A program made the translations under genes and the position numbers. 64,000 nucleotides of DNA from Sphingomonas sp. PsM26 (GTDB lineage Bacteria; Pseudomonadota; Alphaproteobacteria; Sphingomonadales; Sphingomonadaceae). The notes beneath the pieces were generated by a model, which searched no databases, was not told where the DNA came from, and saw only the letters and a program-made list of their open reading frames with translations. Numbering within the stretch: position 1 is the stretch's first letter; each line of letters opens with the position of its first letter. Shown here in pieces: positions 21,986-31,082 of the stretch. The DNA is taken from contig JARUXA010000006.1 in assembly GCA_030433805.1 (NCBI GenBank), positions 124,001 to 188,000 on the forward strand, read 5' to 3'.

Positions 21986-22645
21986 ATGAGCATACCGCCC
22001 CTTCGCGCCGCAATTATCCCGGTGACGCCGCTGCAACAGAATTGCACCTTGCTATGGTGTACCGCGACGATGCGCGGTGCGTTCGTCGATCCCGGTGGCG
22101 ACCTTCCCCAATTGCGCGCGGCGGCGGCGCAGCACGGCGTGACGATCGAGAAGATCATCCTCACGCACGGCCATATCGACCATTGCGGCGAGGCGAAGCC
22201 GCTTGCCGACGACTATGGCGTGCAGATCGAGGGGCCGCATGAGGAGGACCGCTTCCTCACCTCCACTCTGTCCGAGAGCGGCGCGCAATATGGCATTCCG
22301 GGGATCAATTTCGAACCCGACCGCTGGCTGGTCGAGGGCGACACCGTGACCGTCGGCGATCTCGTGCTCGACGTCTATGAAACCCCGGGGCACACCCCGG
22401 GCCACGTCATCTTTCACCATGCGCCGTCGAAACTGGCGATCGTCGGCGACGTGCTGTTCGCCGGGTCGGTTGGCCGGACTGATTTTCCGCGGGGTAACCA
22501 CCCGCAACTGATCGACTCGATCGTCACCAGATTATGGCCGCTGGGCGACGACACGACCTTCCTCCCCGGGCACGGTCCTGCAAGCACCTTCGCGCACGAG
22601 CGCGCGACCAACATGTTCGTCAGCGACTCGGCGCTGGCTGCGTAA
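21986..22645 (+). CDS. GloB/YcbL-like metallo-beta-lactamase-fold hydrolase
   Basis: This 219-aa protein carries the zinc motif THGHIDHCGE near residue 60, ETPGHTPGH near 135, GDVLFAGSVGRTDF near 154 and LPGHGPAS near 194. This is the layout of YcbL-type glyoxalase II relatives, which hydrolyse thioesters such as S-lactoylglutathione. It is shorter than true GloB (about 255 aa) and lacks its C-terminal helical domain. The exact substrate is not established. Confidence 0.88.
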   Translation: MSIPPLRAAIIPVTPLQQNCTLLWCTATMRGAFVDPGGDLPQLRAAAAQHGVTIEKIILTHGHIDHCGEAKPLADDYGVQIEGPHEEDRFLTSTLSESGAQYGIPGINFEPDRWLVEGDTVTVGDLVLDVYETPGHTPGHVIFHHAPSKLAIVGDVLFAGSVGRTDFPRGNHPQLIDSIVTRLWPLGDDTTFLPGHGPASTFAHERATNMFVSDSALAA

Positions 22646-22661
22646 GCGGCGCTGAGGCCTG

Positions 22662-22696
22662 CCCGTCTCACCGATCATCGTCGACGGTGAGACGGG
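22662..22696. terminator. Strong stem-loop between convergent genes
   Basis: A perfect 12-bp stem (CCCGTCTCACCG at 22662 and CGGTGAGACGGG at 22685) closes an 11-base loop. There is no T-run, so it may be a processing or termination hairpin rather than a classic intrinsic terminator. It serves the end of the hydrolase gene and faces the MAPEG gene. Confidence 0.55.
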
Positions 22697-22720
22697 GCTT
22701 CGACTTCGCTCAGCCCGAAC
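22694..22720. repeat. Half copy of repeat family C
   Basis: The sequence GGCTTCGACTTCGCTCAGCC plus CGAAC equals the right arm of the family C repeats at 26425 and 26601. No left arm is present; the preceding hairpin stands in its place. Confidence 0.7.
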
Positions 22721-22750
22721 AGTGCGGTAATTGGATCGGGCAGAACCTCA

Positions 22751-23191
22751 TCAGCCCGCTGGCGCAACGCTCGGCGCGACGACGCCCGCCGTGGGATGCC
22801 CGAGCAACGGCACCACAATGGCGTAACCGCCAAGCCCGAGCAGCAGCACGAAGGTCAGGATCGTGCCGACCATTCGCCCGATCTTGAAGCCGTCCATCCC
22901 CAGGGCGTGCAGGATGCGCGCGACGACAAACGCGGCGCTCGCGCCCCACAGCCACCACGAGCTTCCGCTCGTGAATTCTATCAGCGCGATCAGGATCAGG
23001 ATGAAGGGGGCATATTCGACAAAATTGGCATGCGCGCGCATCCGGCGAATCAGCATTTCGTTGCCGCCGTCGCCGACCAGGATCTTGGCCTTGGTTCGAA
23101 CGGCGCCGATCCGAATTGCCAGCCACAGATTGATGATCGCCGCCGCACCCGCGGTTGCGAGCGAGATTGCCATGTCAGAACCGGTTATCAT
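22751..23191 (-). CDS. MAPEG family membrane protein
   Basis: The protein has 146 aa and about four membrane spans. LVGDGGNEMLIRRMRAHANF followed by VEYAPFILILIALIE is the MAPEG signature region, and ARILHALGMD is the second conserved patch. Bacterial members are membrane glutathione transferase relatives or of unknown function. The ATG at 23191 is preferred because AAAGGGACG lies about nine bases upstream; an ATG at 23173 is an alternative. It is divergent from rpmF. Confidence 0.88.
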   Translation of the reverse strand: MITGSDMAISLATAGAAAIINLWLAIRIGAVRTKAKILVGDGGNEMLIRRMRAHANFVEYAPFILILIALIEFTSGSSWWLWGASAAFVVARILHALGMDGFKIGRMVGTILTFVLLLGLGGYAIVVPLLGHPTAGVVAPSVAPAG

Positions 23192-23393
23192 CGAAAATCG
23201 TCCCTTTATTCGTTGATCGACCCCGTCGCACGGGCGCGCAATGCTTGCAACGCCGCGCAGAATCGCTATAGCCCGCCATCTTCGCGAGATGTCTGGCTGC
23301 CGGTGCCGCTTGCGCGGTCGACCTTGTGTCGATTGCGTCGTAACTGGTTCGGGCTTATCGCACCGGTTTAGACAAGTATAAGGTTTCGCCGAA

Positions 23394-23573
23394 ATGGCCG
23401 TCCCAAAAAGAAAAACCACGCCTTCCAAGCGCGGCATGCGTCGTGCGCACGACTCGCTGACCGTTGCGTCGTTCCAGGAATGCCCGAACTGTGGCGAACT
23501 GAAGCGTCCGCACAACCTCTGCACGTCGTGCGGCCACTATAACGGCCGCGAGATCGTCTCGGTCGAAGGCTGA
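23394..23573 (+). CDS. rpmF: 50S ribosomal protein L32
   Basis: The product is 59 aa: [20 protein letters not shown], then CPNC and CTSC knuckles as in zinc-type L32, ending GREIVSVEG. The rpmF-plsX-fabH order is conserved in many bacteria and links ribosome and membrane lipid synthesis. The gap to plsX is 56 bp. Confidence 0.97.
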   Translation: MAVPKRKTTPSKRGMRRAHDSLTVASFQECPNCGELKRPHNLCTSCGHYNGREIVSVEG

Positions 23574-23629
23574 TCCCAAAGGGATCGGCAGCGGATCGTG
23601 CCATCGGGCGTGTACAGGGAGCGGCCAGC

Positions 23630-24661
23630 GTGACGAACAGCTCCCGTATCGCGGTCGACGCGATGGGTGGCGATGAAGGGCTGGCAGTAGTGCTGGCCGG
23701 AGTCGCCCGTGCGCGGCAACGATTCACGGACATGCAGTTCATCCTCGTCGGCGACGAGGATGCAATCGCTGCCGAACTCAAGCGGCATCCGGACCTGATC
23801 CCGCACGCCGAGATCGTTCATGCCCCCGAAGTCGTCGGATCGAGCGAAAAGCCTACCCAGGCGATTCGCCGATCCAAAAAGACGTCGATGGGCATCGCGA
23901 TCGATATGGTGAAGCAGGGTCGCGCTGCCGCGTGCGTCTCCGCTGGGAATACCGGCGCGATGATGGCGATGGCAAAGCTGTCGCTGCGGATGATCCCCGG
24001 AATCGATCGTCCCGCGCTCGCCGGCTTGATGCCGACGCTCGGGGACAATGATACGGTCGTGCTCGACCTCGGTGCCAATACCGAGTGCGACGCGCGCAAC
24101 CTGATCCAGTTCGCGGTGATGGGCGCTGCCTACGCGCGCACTACGCTCGAGCTTGCACGCCCGCGAGTCGCGCTGCTCAACATCGGCAGCGAAGACCAGA
24201 AGGGCACCGATGTGATTCGCGACGCAGCCGCGGCTTTGCGTCATGCGTCGCATCTGCCGCTGCAGTTTACCGGCTTCATCGAAGGCGACAAATTGTCGCG
24301 CGGCGATGTCGACGTGATCGTCTGCGACGGCTTCTCGGGCAACATCGCGCTCAAGACCGCCGAAGGCACCGCACGATTCGTCGCGGATCTGCTCAAGCGC
24401 GCATTTCGATCCTCGACGCGCTCGAAGATCGGCTTCCTCATTTCAAAGCCCGCGACCGATCTGTTGCGGCATCATCTCGACCCTAACAATCATAACGGCG
24501 CGGTCTTTCTCGGCCTCAACGGGCTGGTGGTGAAAAGCCACGGCAGTGCCAATGCGATCGGCGTGGCGACCGCGATCGCTGCCGCTGCGAAGATGGTGCG
24601 GGATGACCTGACTCGGCGAATCGCCGAGGATCTGCGTGAATTCGAGGCGAAGGCAGCATGA
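23630..24661 (+). CDS. plsX: Phosphate acyltransferase PlsX
   Basis: PlsX makes acyl-phosphate from acyl-ACP for phospholipid synthesis. The 343-aa protein begins [17 protein letters not shown] and carries [31 protein letters not shown] and [16 protein letters not shown]. The start codon is GTG at 23630 with AGGGAG about ten bases upstream. It overlaps fabH by four bases (ATGA), so the two are probably co-translated. Confidence 0.96.
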   Translation: MTNSSRIAVDAMGGDEGLAVVLAGVARARQRFTDMQFILVGDEDAIAAELKRHPDLIPHAEIVHAPEVVGSSEKPTQAIRRSKKTSMGIAIDMVKQGRAAACVSAGNTGAMMAMAKLSLRMIPGIDRPALAGLMPTLGDNDTVVLDLGANTECDARNLIQFAVMGAAYARTTLELARPRVALLNIGSEDQKGTDVIRDAAAALRHASHLPLQFTGFIEGDKLSRGDVDVIVCDGFSGNIALKTAEGTARFVADLLKRAFRSSTRSKIGFLISKPATDLLRHHLDPNNHNGAVFLGLNGLVVKSHGSANAIGVATAIAAAAKMVRDDLTRRIAEDLREFEAKAA

Positions 24662-25632
24662 TTCGTTCGGTAATCGTCGGCACTGGGTCGGCACTCCCCG
24701 CGCGACGCGTATCGAATGCCGAACTGGCCGAAACCGTCGATACGACGGACGAATGGATCGTCGAACGCACCGGTATCCGCTTCCGCCACATCGCAGCCCC
24801 CGACGAGACCACCGCGACGCTCGCGGCAGATGCATGCCGCGCTGCGCTGGGATCGGCAGGCCTGTCGGCGCAGGACATCGACCTGATCGTGCTTGCGACC
24901 GCGACGCCCGACCAGACCTTCCCGTCGAGCGCGACCAAGGTCCAGGCGAGCCTCGGGATCAACGACTGCGTCGCGTTCGATGTGGCCGCGGTATGCTCGG
25001 GCTTCCTCTATGCCTTGCAGGTCGCCGACAGCATGATCCGCGCCGGGTCGGCGCGCCGTGCGCTGGTGATCGGGTCGGAGACGTTCAGCCGCATCCTCGA
25101 TTGGGAAGATCGCACCACTTGCGTCCTGTTCGGCGACGGTGCCGGTGCCATCGTTCTGGAAGGCCAGGAAAATAACGACATCGGCGCGGAGGGGCGGGGA
25201 ATCCTGGCGACTCGCCTGCACGCCGACGGTCGGCACAACGAGCTGCTGTATGTCGATGGCGGCCCCTCCACCACGGGCACGGTGGGCAAGGTTCGCATGA
25301 AGGGCCGCGAGGTGTTCCGCCACGCCGTCGTCAATTTGGCGGGTGTGATGACCGAAACGCTGGCGGCCAGCGGGCTGTCGGCGGAAGACGTCGATTGGGT
25401 CGTCCCGCATCAGGCCAATGCCCGTATCCTCGATGCGACCGCGCGCAAGTTGGGCCTGTCCCCGGACAAGGTCGTCGTGACCGTCGATCAACACGCCAAT
25501 ACTTCCGCGGCATCGGTTCCACTCGCGCTCGACACCGCAGTAAAGGACGGCCGGATCAAGCGCGGCGACCTCATCGTGCTCGAAGCAATGGGTGGTGGTT
25601 TCACTTGGGGCGCCGCAGTTGTCCGCTTTTAG
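24658..25632 (+). CDS. fabH: Beta-ketoacyl-ACP synthase III
   Basis: FabH starts fatty acid chains by condensing acetyl-CoA with malonyl-ACP. The 324-aa enzyme shows the catalytic triad: Cys in [11 protein letters not shown] (about residue 112), His in VPHQANARI and Asn in [11 protein letters not shown]. It ends in [14 protein letters not shown], typical of the family. It overlaps plsX by four bases. Confidence 0.97.
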   Translation: MIRSVIVGTGSALPARRVSNAELAETVDTTDEWIVERTGIRFRHIAAPDETTATLAADACRAALGSAGLSAQDIDLIVLATATPDQTFPSSATKVQASLGINDCVAFDVAAVCSGFLYALQVADSMIRAGSARRALVIGSETFSRILDWEDRTTCVLFGDGAGAIVLEGQENNDIGAEGRGILATRLHADGRHNELLYVDGGPSTTGTVGKVRMKGREVFRHAVVNLAGVMTETLAASGLSAEDVDWVVPHQANARILDATARKLGLSPDKVVVTVDQHANTSAASVPLALDTAVKDGRIKRGDLIVLEAMGGGFTWGAAVVRF

Positions 25633-25642
25633 GGCAACCATT

Positions 25643-25658
25643 GTTACGCTTCTGTAAC
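25643..25658. promoter_or_regulatory. Small inverted repeat upstream of ihfA
   Basis: GTTAC (25643) and GTAAC (ending 25658) are separated by six bases in the 93-bp gap between fabH and ihfA. This could be an operator in an ihfA promoter or a short hairpin; no regulator is assigned. Confidence 0.3.
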
Positions 25659-25725
25659 TAGCACTTTCCGTTATCGCCTTCTGTGTGTTAGACCAACGTC
25701 TTGCCGCTTGGGGAGGGATACCGGA

Positions 25726-26025
25726 ATGGCACCTGCAGGAACGTTGACACGGGCAGATCTTGCCGAAGCACTACATCATCAGGTCGGACTGTCCCGCGCG
25801 GACTCGTCGCGACTGGTCGAACAGATTTTGTCGCACATGTGCGGCTCGCTCGCGAAGGGCGACAATGTGAAGATTTCGGGGTTCGGCACCTTCGTTCTCC
25901 GCGACAAGGGAGAGCGCGTCGGGCGCAACCCCAAGACCGGGATCGAGGTTCCGATCGCGCCGCGCCGTGTGCTCACGTTCCGGGCAAGCCAGATGATGCG
26001 TGACCGCATCGTCGAAGCCGACTGA
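25726..26025 (+). CDS. ihfA: Integration host factor subunit alpha
   Basis: This 99-aa HU/IHF-fold DNA-bending protein contains [20 protein letters not shown] and [18 protein letters not shown], with the proline that intercalates DNA in the IPI/VPI arm. The ATG at 25726 follows a GGGAGG ribosome-binding site ten bases upstream; the TTG at 25708 lies before that site and is rejected as start. An ihfA-merR pair after fabH is a common alphaproteobacterial arrangement. Confidence 0.95.
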   Translation: MAPAGTLTRADLAEALHHQVGLSRADSSRLVEQILSHMCGSLAKGDNVKISGFGTFVLRDKGERVGRNPKTGIEVPIAPRRVLTFRASQMMRDRIVEAD

Positions 26026-26033
26026 GCAGCACC

Positions 26034-26399
26034 ATGGCAACACTACCGACACCGCCCGTCAAGGCGGAAGGCGCCTATCGCACGATCGGGGAACTGTCGC
26101 GCGATACGGGATTGCCGCAGCACATCCTGCGCTATTGGGAAACGCGTTTCCCGCAACTAAGGCCGCTGCAACGCGCCGGTAACCGGCGTTATTACCGACC
26201 GGCCGACGTGGCGCTGGTGCAGCGCATCGCAAAGATGCTCAACGAGGATGGTTATACCATTCGCGGGGTGCAGCAGGCGTTGATGGCGGAGCGCAAGCGC
26301 CCCGTCGCAAGCGCACCGTTGCCAGCCGCAAGCTACGGAACGATCCTCGCGGTGCGCGAGGCGCTGGTCGAGGCGTTGGAGCAGGACGCTGCGGCCTAG
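26034..26399 (+). CDS. MerR family transcriptional regulator
   Basis: The protein has 121 aa. The N-terminal winged helix is YRTIGELSRDTGLPQHILRY followed by WETRFPQLRP and the RRYYRPADVALV wing, as in the MlrA/CarA-like branch with no C-terminal sensor cysteines. It follows ihfA after eight bases and is probably co-transcribed. The target genes are unknown. Confidence 0.9.
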   Translation: MATLPTPPVKAEGAYRTIGELSRDTGLPQHILRYWETRFPQLRPLQRAGNRRYYRPADVALVQRIAKMLNEDGYTIRGVQQALMAERKRPVASAPLPAASYGTILAVREALVEALEQDAAA

Positions 26400-26424
26400 C
26401 GGCTTGGCGCGGCTAAACCCCATT

Positions 26425-26493
26425 CGTTCGGCCTGAGCGAAGTCGACGGCCCTTGCGTTGGGCTGGCGGCTTCAACTTCGCTCAGCCCGAACG
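26425..26493. repeat. Paired-palindrome repeat, family C, copy 1
   Basis: The arms are CGTTCGGCCTGAGCGAAGTC on the left and AACTTCGCTCAGCCCGAACG on the right. It lies in the 306-bp gap (26400-26705) between merR and convergent prfC, which holds two copies of this family and no gene. No T-run terminator is seen in the gap. Confidence 0.85.
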
Positions 26494-26600
26494 GGGGGTC
26501 GGGACGCAGGCTCAAATACCCCCTGTTCGTCTCAAGCATAGTCGAGGCGCTGGAACAGGACGCTTCGTCCTGAGTGGGTACGTCGGAGCACCCACCCATC

Positions 26601-26670
26601 CGTTCGGCCTGAGCGAAGTCGAAGGCCCCTGCGGTGTGTGTGGGGCTTCGACTGCGCTCAGCCCGAACGG
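26601..26670. repeat. Paired-palindrome repeat, family C, copy 2
   Basis: The arms are CGTTCGGCCTGAGCGAAGTC and GACTGCGCTCAGCCCGAACG. It is the second copy in the same convergent gap; the sequence between the two copies (about 100 bp) contains no recognisable gene. Confidence 0.85.
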
Positions 26671-26705
26671 GGGACGGGACTCAGGCTAAAATCCTTCGCG
26701 CTCGC

Positions 26706-28277
26706 TCAGCGTTCGCGCGTCGCCGCGAACGTCACCTTGGGGTAGCGATCCGCGACATAGCCCACGTCCCACGCGGTCTTCGCCATATAGACCGGGTTGT
26801 TGTCGCGATCCTTCGCCATCGACGTGCGGTTCAAATCCATGAACGCCTTGAGGTCCGCCGGATCCGCCGCCGACACCCAGCGCGCGGTGTCATACGGCGC
26901 CATTTCGAGCCCCGCATCGACCTTATACTCCGCCTCGAGCCGCGACAGCAGCACTTCGAGCTGAAGCTGCCCGACCACGCCGATGATCCAGTTCGACCCG
27001 ATCTCGGGATAGAACACCTGCGTCACGCCCTCTTCGGCCATGTCGTCGAGCGCCTTGCGCAACTGCTTGGTTTTGGTCGGGTCCTTCAATGCGACGCGGC
27101 GCAGGATTTCGGGCGCGAAATTGGGCAGCCCGGTGAAGCGCACGTCCGCGCGCTCGGACAAAGTATCCCCCACCCGCAGCGTGCCGTGGTTGGGGATGCC
27201 GATGATGTCACCCGGAAACGCCTCGTCCGCCAGTTCGCGTTCACGCGCGAAGAACAGGATCGGCGAGTGAATCGCGATCGGCTTGCCGTGCCCGGTCGGG
27301 GTCAGCTTCATGCCGCGCTTGAACGTCCCCGAACACAGCCGCATGAACGCGATGCGGTCGCGGTGGTTGGGGTCCATGTTCGCCTGAACCTTGAACACGA
27401 AGCCAGTGACGTCGGCACGCTCGGGCAGCACCTGCTCGGGCTCGGCGGGCTGCGGGCGCGGACCGGGTGCGTGACGGCCTAGCGCGTCGATCAGTTCGGC
27501 GACCCCGAACTCCTTGAGCGCCGATCCGAAATAGACCGGGGTCTGGTCCCCGCCGCGATACGCCTCGACATCGAACGCGCCGTAGCCGCCGAGTGCGAGC
27601 TCGGATTCGTCCTGCAGCAACTGCAGCCCCGCCGGGCTCAGCGTGGTGGCGAGCGCTGGGTCGTCGAGCCCGGTGAAGCTCAGCGCCTTGCCGAGGAACT
27701 CGCGGCTCGGCCCCTCGGGCTGGCTCAGGCTGTTATTGTGGAGATCGTACACCCCCTCGAAATCGCTCCCCATCCCGACCGGCCAGCTCATCGGCGTGAC
27801 GTCGAGCTGGAGCATCTCGGCGATCTCGTCGAGCAGTTCGAACGGGGGGCGCCCCTCGCGATCGACCTTGTTGACGAAGGTGATGATCGGCACCGAGCGC
27901 AACCGGCAGACCTCGAACAGCTTGCGCGTCTGCGCCTCGATCCCGCGCGCGGCGTCGATCACCATGACCGCGGAGTCGACCGCGGTCAGCGTGCGATAGG
28001 TGTCTTCGGAAAAGTCCTCGTGGCCCGGTGTGTCGAGCAGGTTGAAGGTGAGGCCATTGCGCTCGAACGTCATCACCGACGACGTCACCGAGATGCCGCG
28101 CTGTTGCTCGATCTTCATCCAGTCCGAGCGTGCACGCCGGTTCTGCCCGCGCGCCTTGACCTCGCCGGCAAGATGGATCGCGCCGCCGAACAGCAGCAGC
28201 TTTTCGGTCAGCGTGGTCTTGCCGGCGTCAGGGTGGGAGATGATCGCGAAGGTGCGGCGGTCGGACGTGTGATTCAT
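26706..28277 (-). CDS. prfC: Peptide chain release factor 3
   Basis: RF3 is a GTPase that recycles RF1/RF2 from the ribosome. The 523-aa protein shows G1 (SHPDAGKTTLTE), the RF3 segment RGISVTSSVMTF, G3 (LDTPGHEDFSEDTYRTLT) and G4 (FVNKVDREG). The start MNHTSDRRTFAIISHPDAGK fits the family, so the ATG at 28277 is used. The C-terminal RF3-specific domain is complete. Confidence 0.96.
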   Translation of the reverse strand: MNHTSDRRTFAIISHPDAGKTTLTEKLLLFGGAIHLAGEVKARGQNRRARSDWMKIEQQRGISVTSSVMTFERNGLTFNLLDTPGHEDFSEDTYRTLTAVDSAVMVIDAARGIEAQTRKLFEVCRLRSVPIITFVNKVDREGRPPFELLDEIAEMLQLDVTPMSWPVGMGSDFEGVYDLHNNSLSQPEGPSREFLGKALSFTGLDDPALATTLSPAGLQLLQDESELALGGYGAFDVEAYRGGDQTPVYFGSALKEFGVAELIDALGRHAPGPRPQPAEPEQVLPERADVTGFVFKVQANMDPNHRDRIAFMRLCSGTFKRGMKLTPTGHGKPIAIHSPILFFARERELADEAFPGDIIGIPNHGTLRVGDTLSERADVRFTGLPNFAPEILRRVALKDPTKTKQLRKALDDMAEEGVTQVFYPEIGSNWIIGVVGQLQLEVLLSRLEAEYKVDAGLEMAPYDTARWVSAADPADLKAFMDLNRTSMAKDRDNNPVYMAKTAWDVGYVADRYPKVTFAATRER

Positions 28278-28294
28278 CGTTGCGCTGTAGCGCC

Positions 28295-29173
28295 TCAGCC
28301 CTCCAACGTCACCTGCAACCCACAGGCGAGCGTAGCGCCGGGCGCGATCTCGACGATGCCCGGTTTCTCGCGGATGTCGCCCGCGAAGCCCGTCGGGTCG
28401 GCGATGCCGTGCCACGGCTCGATACAGATGAACGCGGCACCCGGCTTGGTCCAGATCCCGAGCATCGGCATGTCGGGGAAATTGACGCGAAGCTGCGGCC
28501 CGGTCGGCGCACCATAAAGCACGCTGCGCGAGCGGACCGAATCCCAGATCAGCGCATCGCGTTCGAACAAGGCATCATCGAGCGCGAGCGTGCGACCGTC
28601 GAGGGGAGACGGACGGCGTTGTTCGATGATCGCGTTGCCCGCGAGTTCGCGCAAGTCATCGGGTTCGTCCTCCGCGAAGACGATCCGGTGCTCGCCGCGC
28701 GGCAGGCCGTAGGGCAAAGGCCAGGCGAAGGCGGGGTGGAAGCCGAAGCTCGCGGGGAGGCTGGTGTCGTTGCGGTTCTCGATCGCCACCGAAATCGCCA
28801 GCGTCGCGTCGGTGATCGTGTAGGTTACGCGCAACGCGAAAGCGAAGGGATAGGCGGTGCGGGTTTCCGCATTGTCCTCGAGGAGGAACACCGCGCGGCT
28901 CGCATCGTGCTCGATCAGCGTGAAAAGGCTGCGGCGGGCGAAGCCATGCTGCTTCATTGGATAGGCAGTGCCGTCGACGTGCAGCTCGTCGCCGTTCAAT
29001 CGCCCGACGATCGGGAACAGCAACGGCGCATGGCCCGCCCAGAAGGCTGGATCGGCGTTGGTCATCAATTCGCGGCCATCCGCATCGTGGAGATGCGTCA
29101 GTTCCGCGCCGATCGGATTGATCGCGGCGGACAGATGCGGCGTGGCGATGTGGATGAGTTCGGGTGCAGACAT
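28295..29173 (-). CDS. Aldose 1-epimerase family protein (LacX/YeaD-like)
   Basis: This 292-aa galactose-mutarotase-fold protein has PIGAELTHLHDADGRELM, HGFARRSLF with the likely catalytic His, and ASFGFHPAFAWPLP with the second conserved His. FICIEPWHGIADP carries the conserved glutamate near the C-terminus. It is closer to the LacX/COG2017 group than to classical GalM. The physiological sugar is not known. The ATG at 29173 is the start nearest the conserved N-terminus. Confidence 0.88.
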   Translation of the reverse strand: MSAPELIHIATPHLSAAINPIGAELTHLHDADGRELMTNADPAFWAGHAPLLFPIVGRLNGDELHVDGTAYPMKQHGFARRSLFTLIEHDASRAVFLLEDNAETRTAYPFAFALRVTYTITDATLAISVAIENRNDTSLPASFGFHPAFAWPLPYGLPRGEHRIVFAEDEPDDLRELAGNAIIEQRRPSPLDGRTLALDDALFERDALIWDSVRSRSVLYGAPTGPQLRVNFPDMPMLGIWTKPGAAFICIEPWHGIADPTGFAGDIREKPGIVEIAPGATLACGLQVTLEG

Positions 29174-29281
29174 CGGACCATTCCTTCGAAGCGGATCAAC
29201 GCGCCCTATCCATCGGGCTGGGGTCACGCCAGCGCATCGGTGGGTTCGGACCAGATTTCAAACCAATGGCAGCAACGTTGA

Positions 29282-30313
29282 TCAGCCGTCGACGCCAACC
29301 GCAGCCGCCACATTTATAAAGCCGTCGCGCTCGAGCGCCGTCGCCAGGCCATGCGTGATCCTTCGTGCCAAGCCCGGCCCGCGATAGACCAGCGCGCTGT
29401 ACAGTTGGACCAGGCTCGCACCTGCGCGGATGCGGGCATAAGCTTCGTCCGCGCTGTCGATCCCGCCCGCCGAGATCAGCGGCATTGCGCCCCCGGTGGC
29501 CTTGCGGAAATCGCGCAACCGCTGGCGGGCGAGCGGCGCAAGCGGCGCACCCGACAGGCCGCCCGTCTCGACCGCATTTGCCGAGCGCAGGTCGGGGCGC
29601 GAGATCGTCGTGTTGCTGACGATCAGCGCATCGACATGATGGTCGTTCGCCGCACGCGCGATCGCGTCGATCGCGGACGCGTCGAGATCAGGGGCGACCT
29701 TGAGGAACAGGCGGGGTGTCTTGCCGATCCGGCGCGCATCGTCTGCGGCGGCGAGCAGGTCGGTCAGTTCGCGGCCATGCTGGAGATCGCGTAGGCCCGG
29801 CGTGTTGGGGGACGAGATGTTGACCGTAACATAATCCGCGATCGGCGCCGCCGCCGCGACGCCGTGGGCGTAATCCGCGATCCGGTCGGGCGCATCCTTG
29901 TTCGCCCCGACGTTGATGCCGAGCACCCCGCGCCGCTTCGCCGCTTTCGCACGGGGGAGGGCGGCGTGGATGCCGCCGTTGTTGAACCCCATGCGGTTGA
30001 TGATGGCTTCGTCTTCGACCAGCCGGAACAGCCGCGGGCGCGGGTTGCCCGCTTGCGGGAGCGGGGTCAGCGTGCCGATCTCGACGCTGCCGAAGCCCAA
30101 TCCAAAGAAGCCGTCGATCGCTTCGCCATTCTTGTCGACCCCGGCGGCGAGCCCGAGCGGGTTGGCGAAATCGAGCCCGGCGACGGTGGTCCGCAGGATC
30201 GGAGCGCTTTTTGGCGCGGAGCCTGGGAAGCGCGCCAGCAACTTGATCGTCAGGCCGTGTGCCTGTTCGGCATCCAGCGCGAACAGCGCGGGGCGGAGGA
30301 GGGGGAAGAGCAT
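29282..30313 (-). CDS. pyrD: Dihydroorotate dehydrogenase (quinone), class 2
   Basis: This membrane-associated flavoenzyme oxidises dihydroorotate to orotate in pyrimidine synthesis. It has the class 2 N-terminal helix (LFPLLRPALFALDAEQAHGL), NRMGFNNGG, VNISSPNTPGLRDLQ with the catalytic serine, and LISAGGIDSADEAYARIRAG. The ATG at 30313 gives 343 aa and the usual N-terminus; an upstream ATG at 30328 adds five residues. It is divergent from the suf regulator gene. Confidence 0.95.
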   Translation of the reverse strand: MLFPLLRPALFALDAEQAHGLTIKLLARFPGSAPKSAPILRTTVAGLDFANPLGLAAGVDKNGEAIDGFFGLGFGSVEIGTLTPLPQAGNPRPRLFRLVEDEAIINRMGFNNGGIHAALPRAKAAKRRGVLGINVGANKDAPDRIADYAHGVAAAAPIADYVTVNISSPNTPGLRDLQHGRELTDLLAAADDARRIGKTPRLFLKVAPDLDASAIDAIARAANDHHVDALIVSNTTISRPDLRSANAVETGGLSGAPLAPLARQRLRDFRKATGGAMPLISAGGIDSADEAYARIRAGASLVQLYSALVYRGPGLARRITHGLATALERDGFINVAAAVGVDG

Positions 30314-30359
30314 GGCGCCTGATGACACTGGTGCTGGCCTGCGTCAAAGCGCCCTTCTC

Positions 30360-30450
30360 CGTCACCCTGAACTTGTTTCAGGGTCCACTGCGCCGCAAGT
30401 CCGGTCCGTGCCTGCTGCACAGTGGACCCTGAACCGCGTTCAGGGTGACC
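30360..30450. repeat. Paired-palindrome repeat, family A, copy 2
   Basis: The arms are CGTCACCCTGAACTTGTTTC and ACCGCGTTCAGGGTGAC, with CCACTG and CAGTGG inside. The spacer is the reverse complement of that in the copy at 2114 over GGTCCGTGCC. It is the only copy seen in a gap between divergent genes (pyrD and the suf regulator). Confidence 0.85.
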
Positions 30451-30544
30451 GAAAAATGAGCGGCGGCGTTGTGACCCACAGGGCTTGACCGACTCACCCC
30501 GCACCCCCATTTGCAATCCTACCAGATCAGTCCGATTGGAGCTC

Positions 30545-30958
30545 ATGCGTCTTTCCAGCCTTGCCGACTATGCCGTCGTGATGATGTCCGCCGCCGCGCG
30601 ACATTGCGGTTCGTCGGGTCGGCTCAACGCGACGCAACTCGCCGAGGAGACGGGGCTTCCGCTGCCGACGGTACAGAAGCTCGTCAGCCGCCTTTCCGCA
30701 GGCGGATTGATCGAAAGCACGCGTGGCACCGGTGGCGGTTTCCGGCTCGCGCGTCCTGCCGCGGCGATCTCGCTGGCGGAGATCATCGAGGCGGTCGAGG
30801 GGCCGATCGCGATGACGACCTGTGTCGACGAGGGCCGCCACGATTGCGCGCTGGAAGGCGATTGCCGGGTCAAGCCGCACTGGAACGTCGTCAACGGTGC
30901 CGTCCGTGGCGCGCTCGATGGCGTGTCGCTGGCCAGCCTGTCGAGGGCACCGGCATGA
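30545..30958 (+). CDS. Rrf2 family regulator of the SUF system (SufR/IscR-like)
   Basis: The protein has 137 aa. The N-terminal winged helix MRLSSLADYAVVMMSAAARH and the recognition region LPTVQKLVSRLSAGGLI are followed by three cysteines in TTCVDEGRHDCALEGDC, the likely Fe-S ligands. Such regulators sense cluster status and repress suf. It precedes sufB on the same strand. A TTGACC at 30485 upstream could be a -35 element, but no operator is identified. The ATG at 30545 gives the family N-terminus. Confidence 0.92.
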   Translation: MRLSSLADYAVVMMSAAARHCGSSGRLNATQLAEETGLPLPTVQKLVSRLSAGGLIESTRGTGGGFRLARPAAAISLAEIIEAVEGPIAMTTCVDEGRHDCALEGDCRVKPHWNVVNGAVRGALDGVSLASLSRAPA

Positions 30959-30978
30959 TCGAAACCACCCCCTTCCTC

Positions 30979-31041
30979 CTTCGTGGCTTAGTGCCTTTGT
31001 GCGAGGCAGACTTTCTCGCACAAAGCCACAAAGCCACGAAG
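30979..31041. repeat. Long imperfect palindrome, family G, between regulator and sufB
   Basis: Two 27-bp arms (starting CTTCGTGGCTTAGTGCC, ending AAAGCCACAAAGCCACGAAG) match at 25 of 27 positions around a nine-base loop. The transcript would form a very stable hairpin about 40 bases before the sufB start. It may limit read-through from the regulator gene or protect mRNA ends. Confidence 0.8.
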
Positions 31042-31082
31042 AATTTTAGATTAGCTGAACGCCGCCGCGCGGCAGGGATTGC

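Noticed and set aside
26425..26670. Family C repeats as a CRISPR array
   Set aside because: Only two copies, each an inverted pair rather than direct repeats with equal spacers, and no cas genes nearby.
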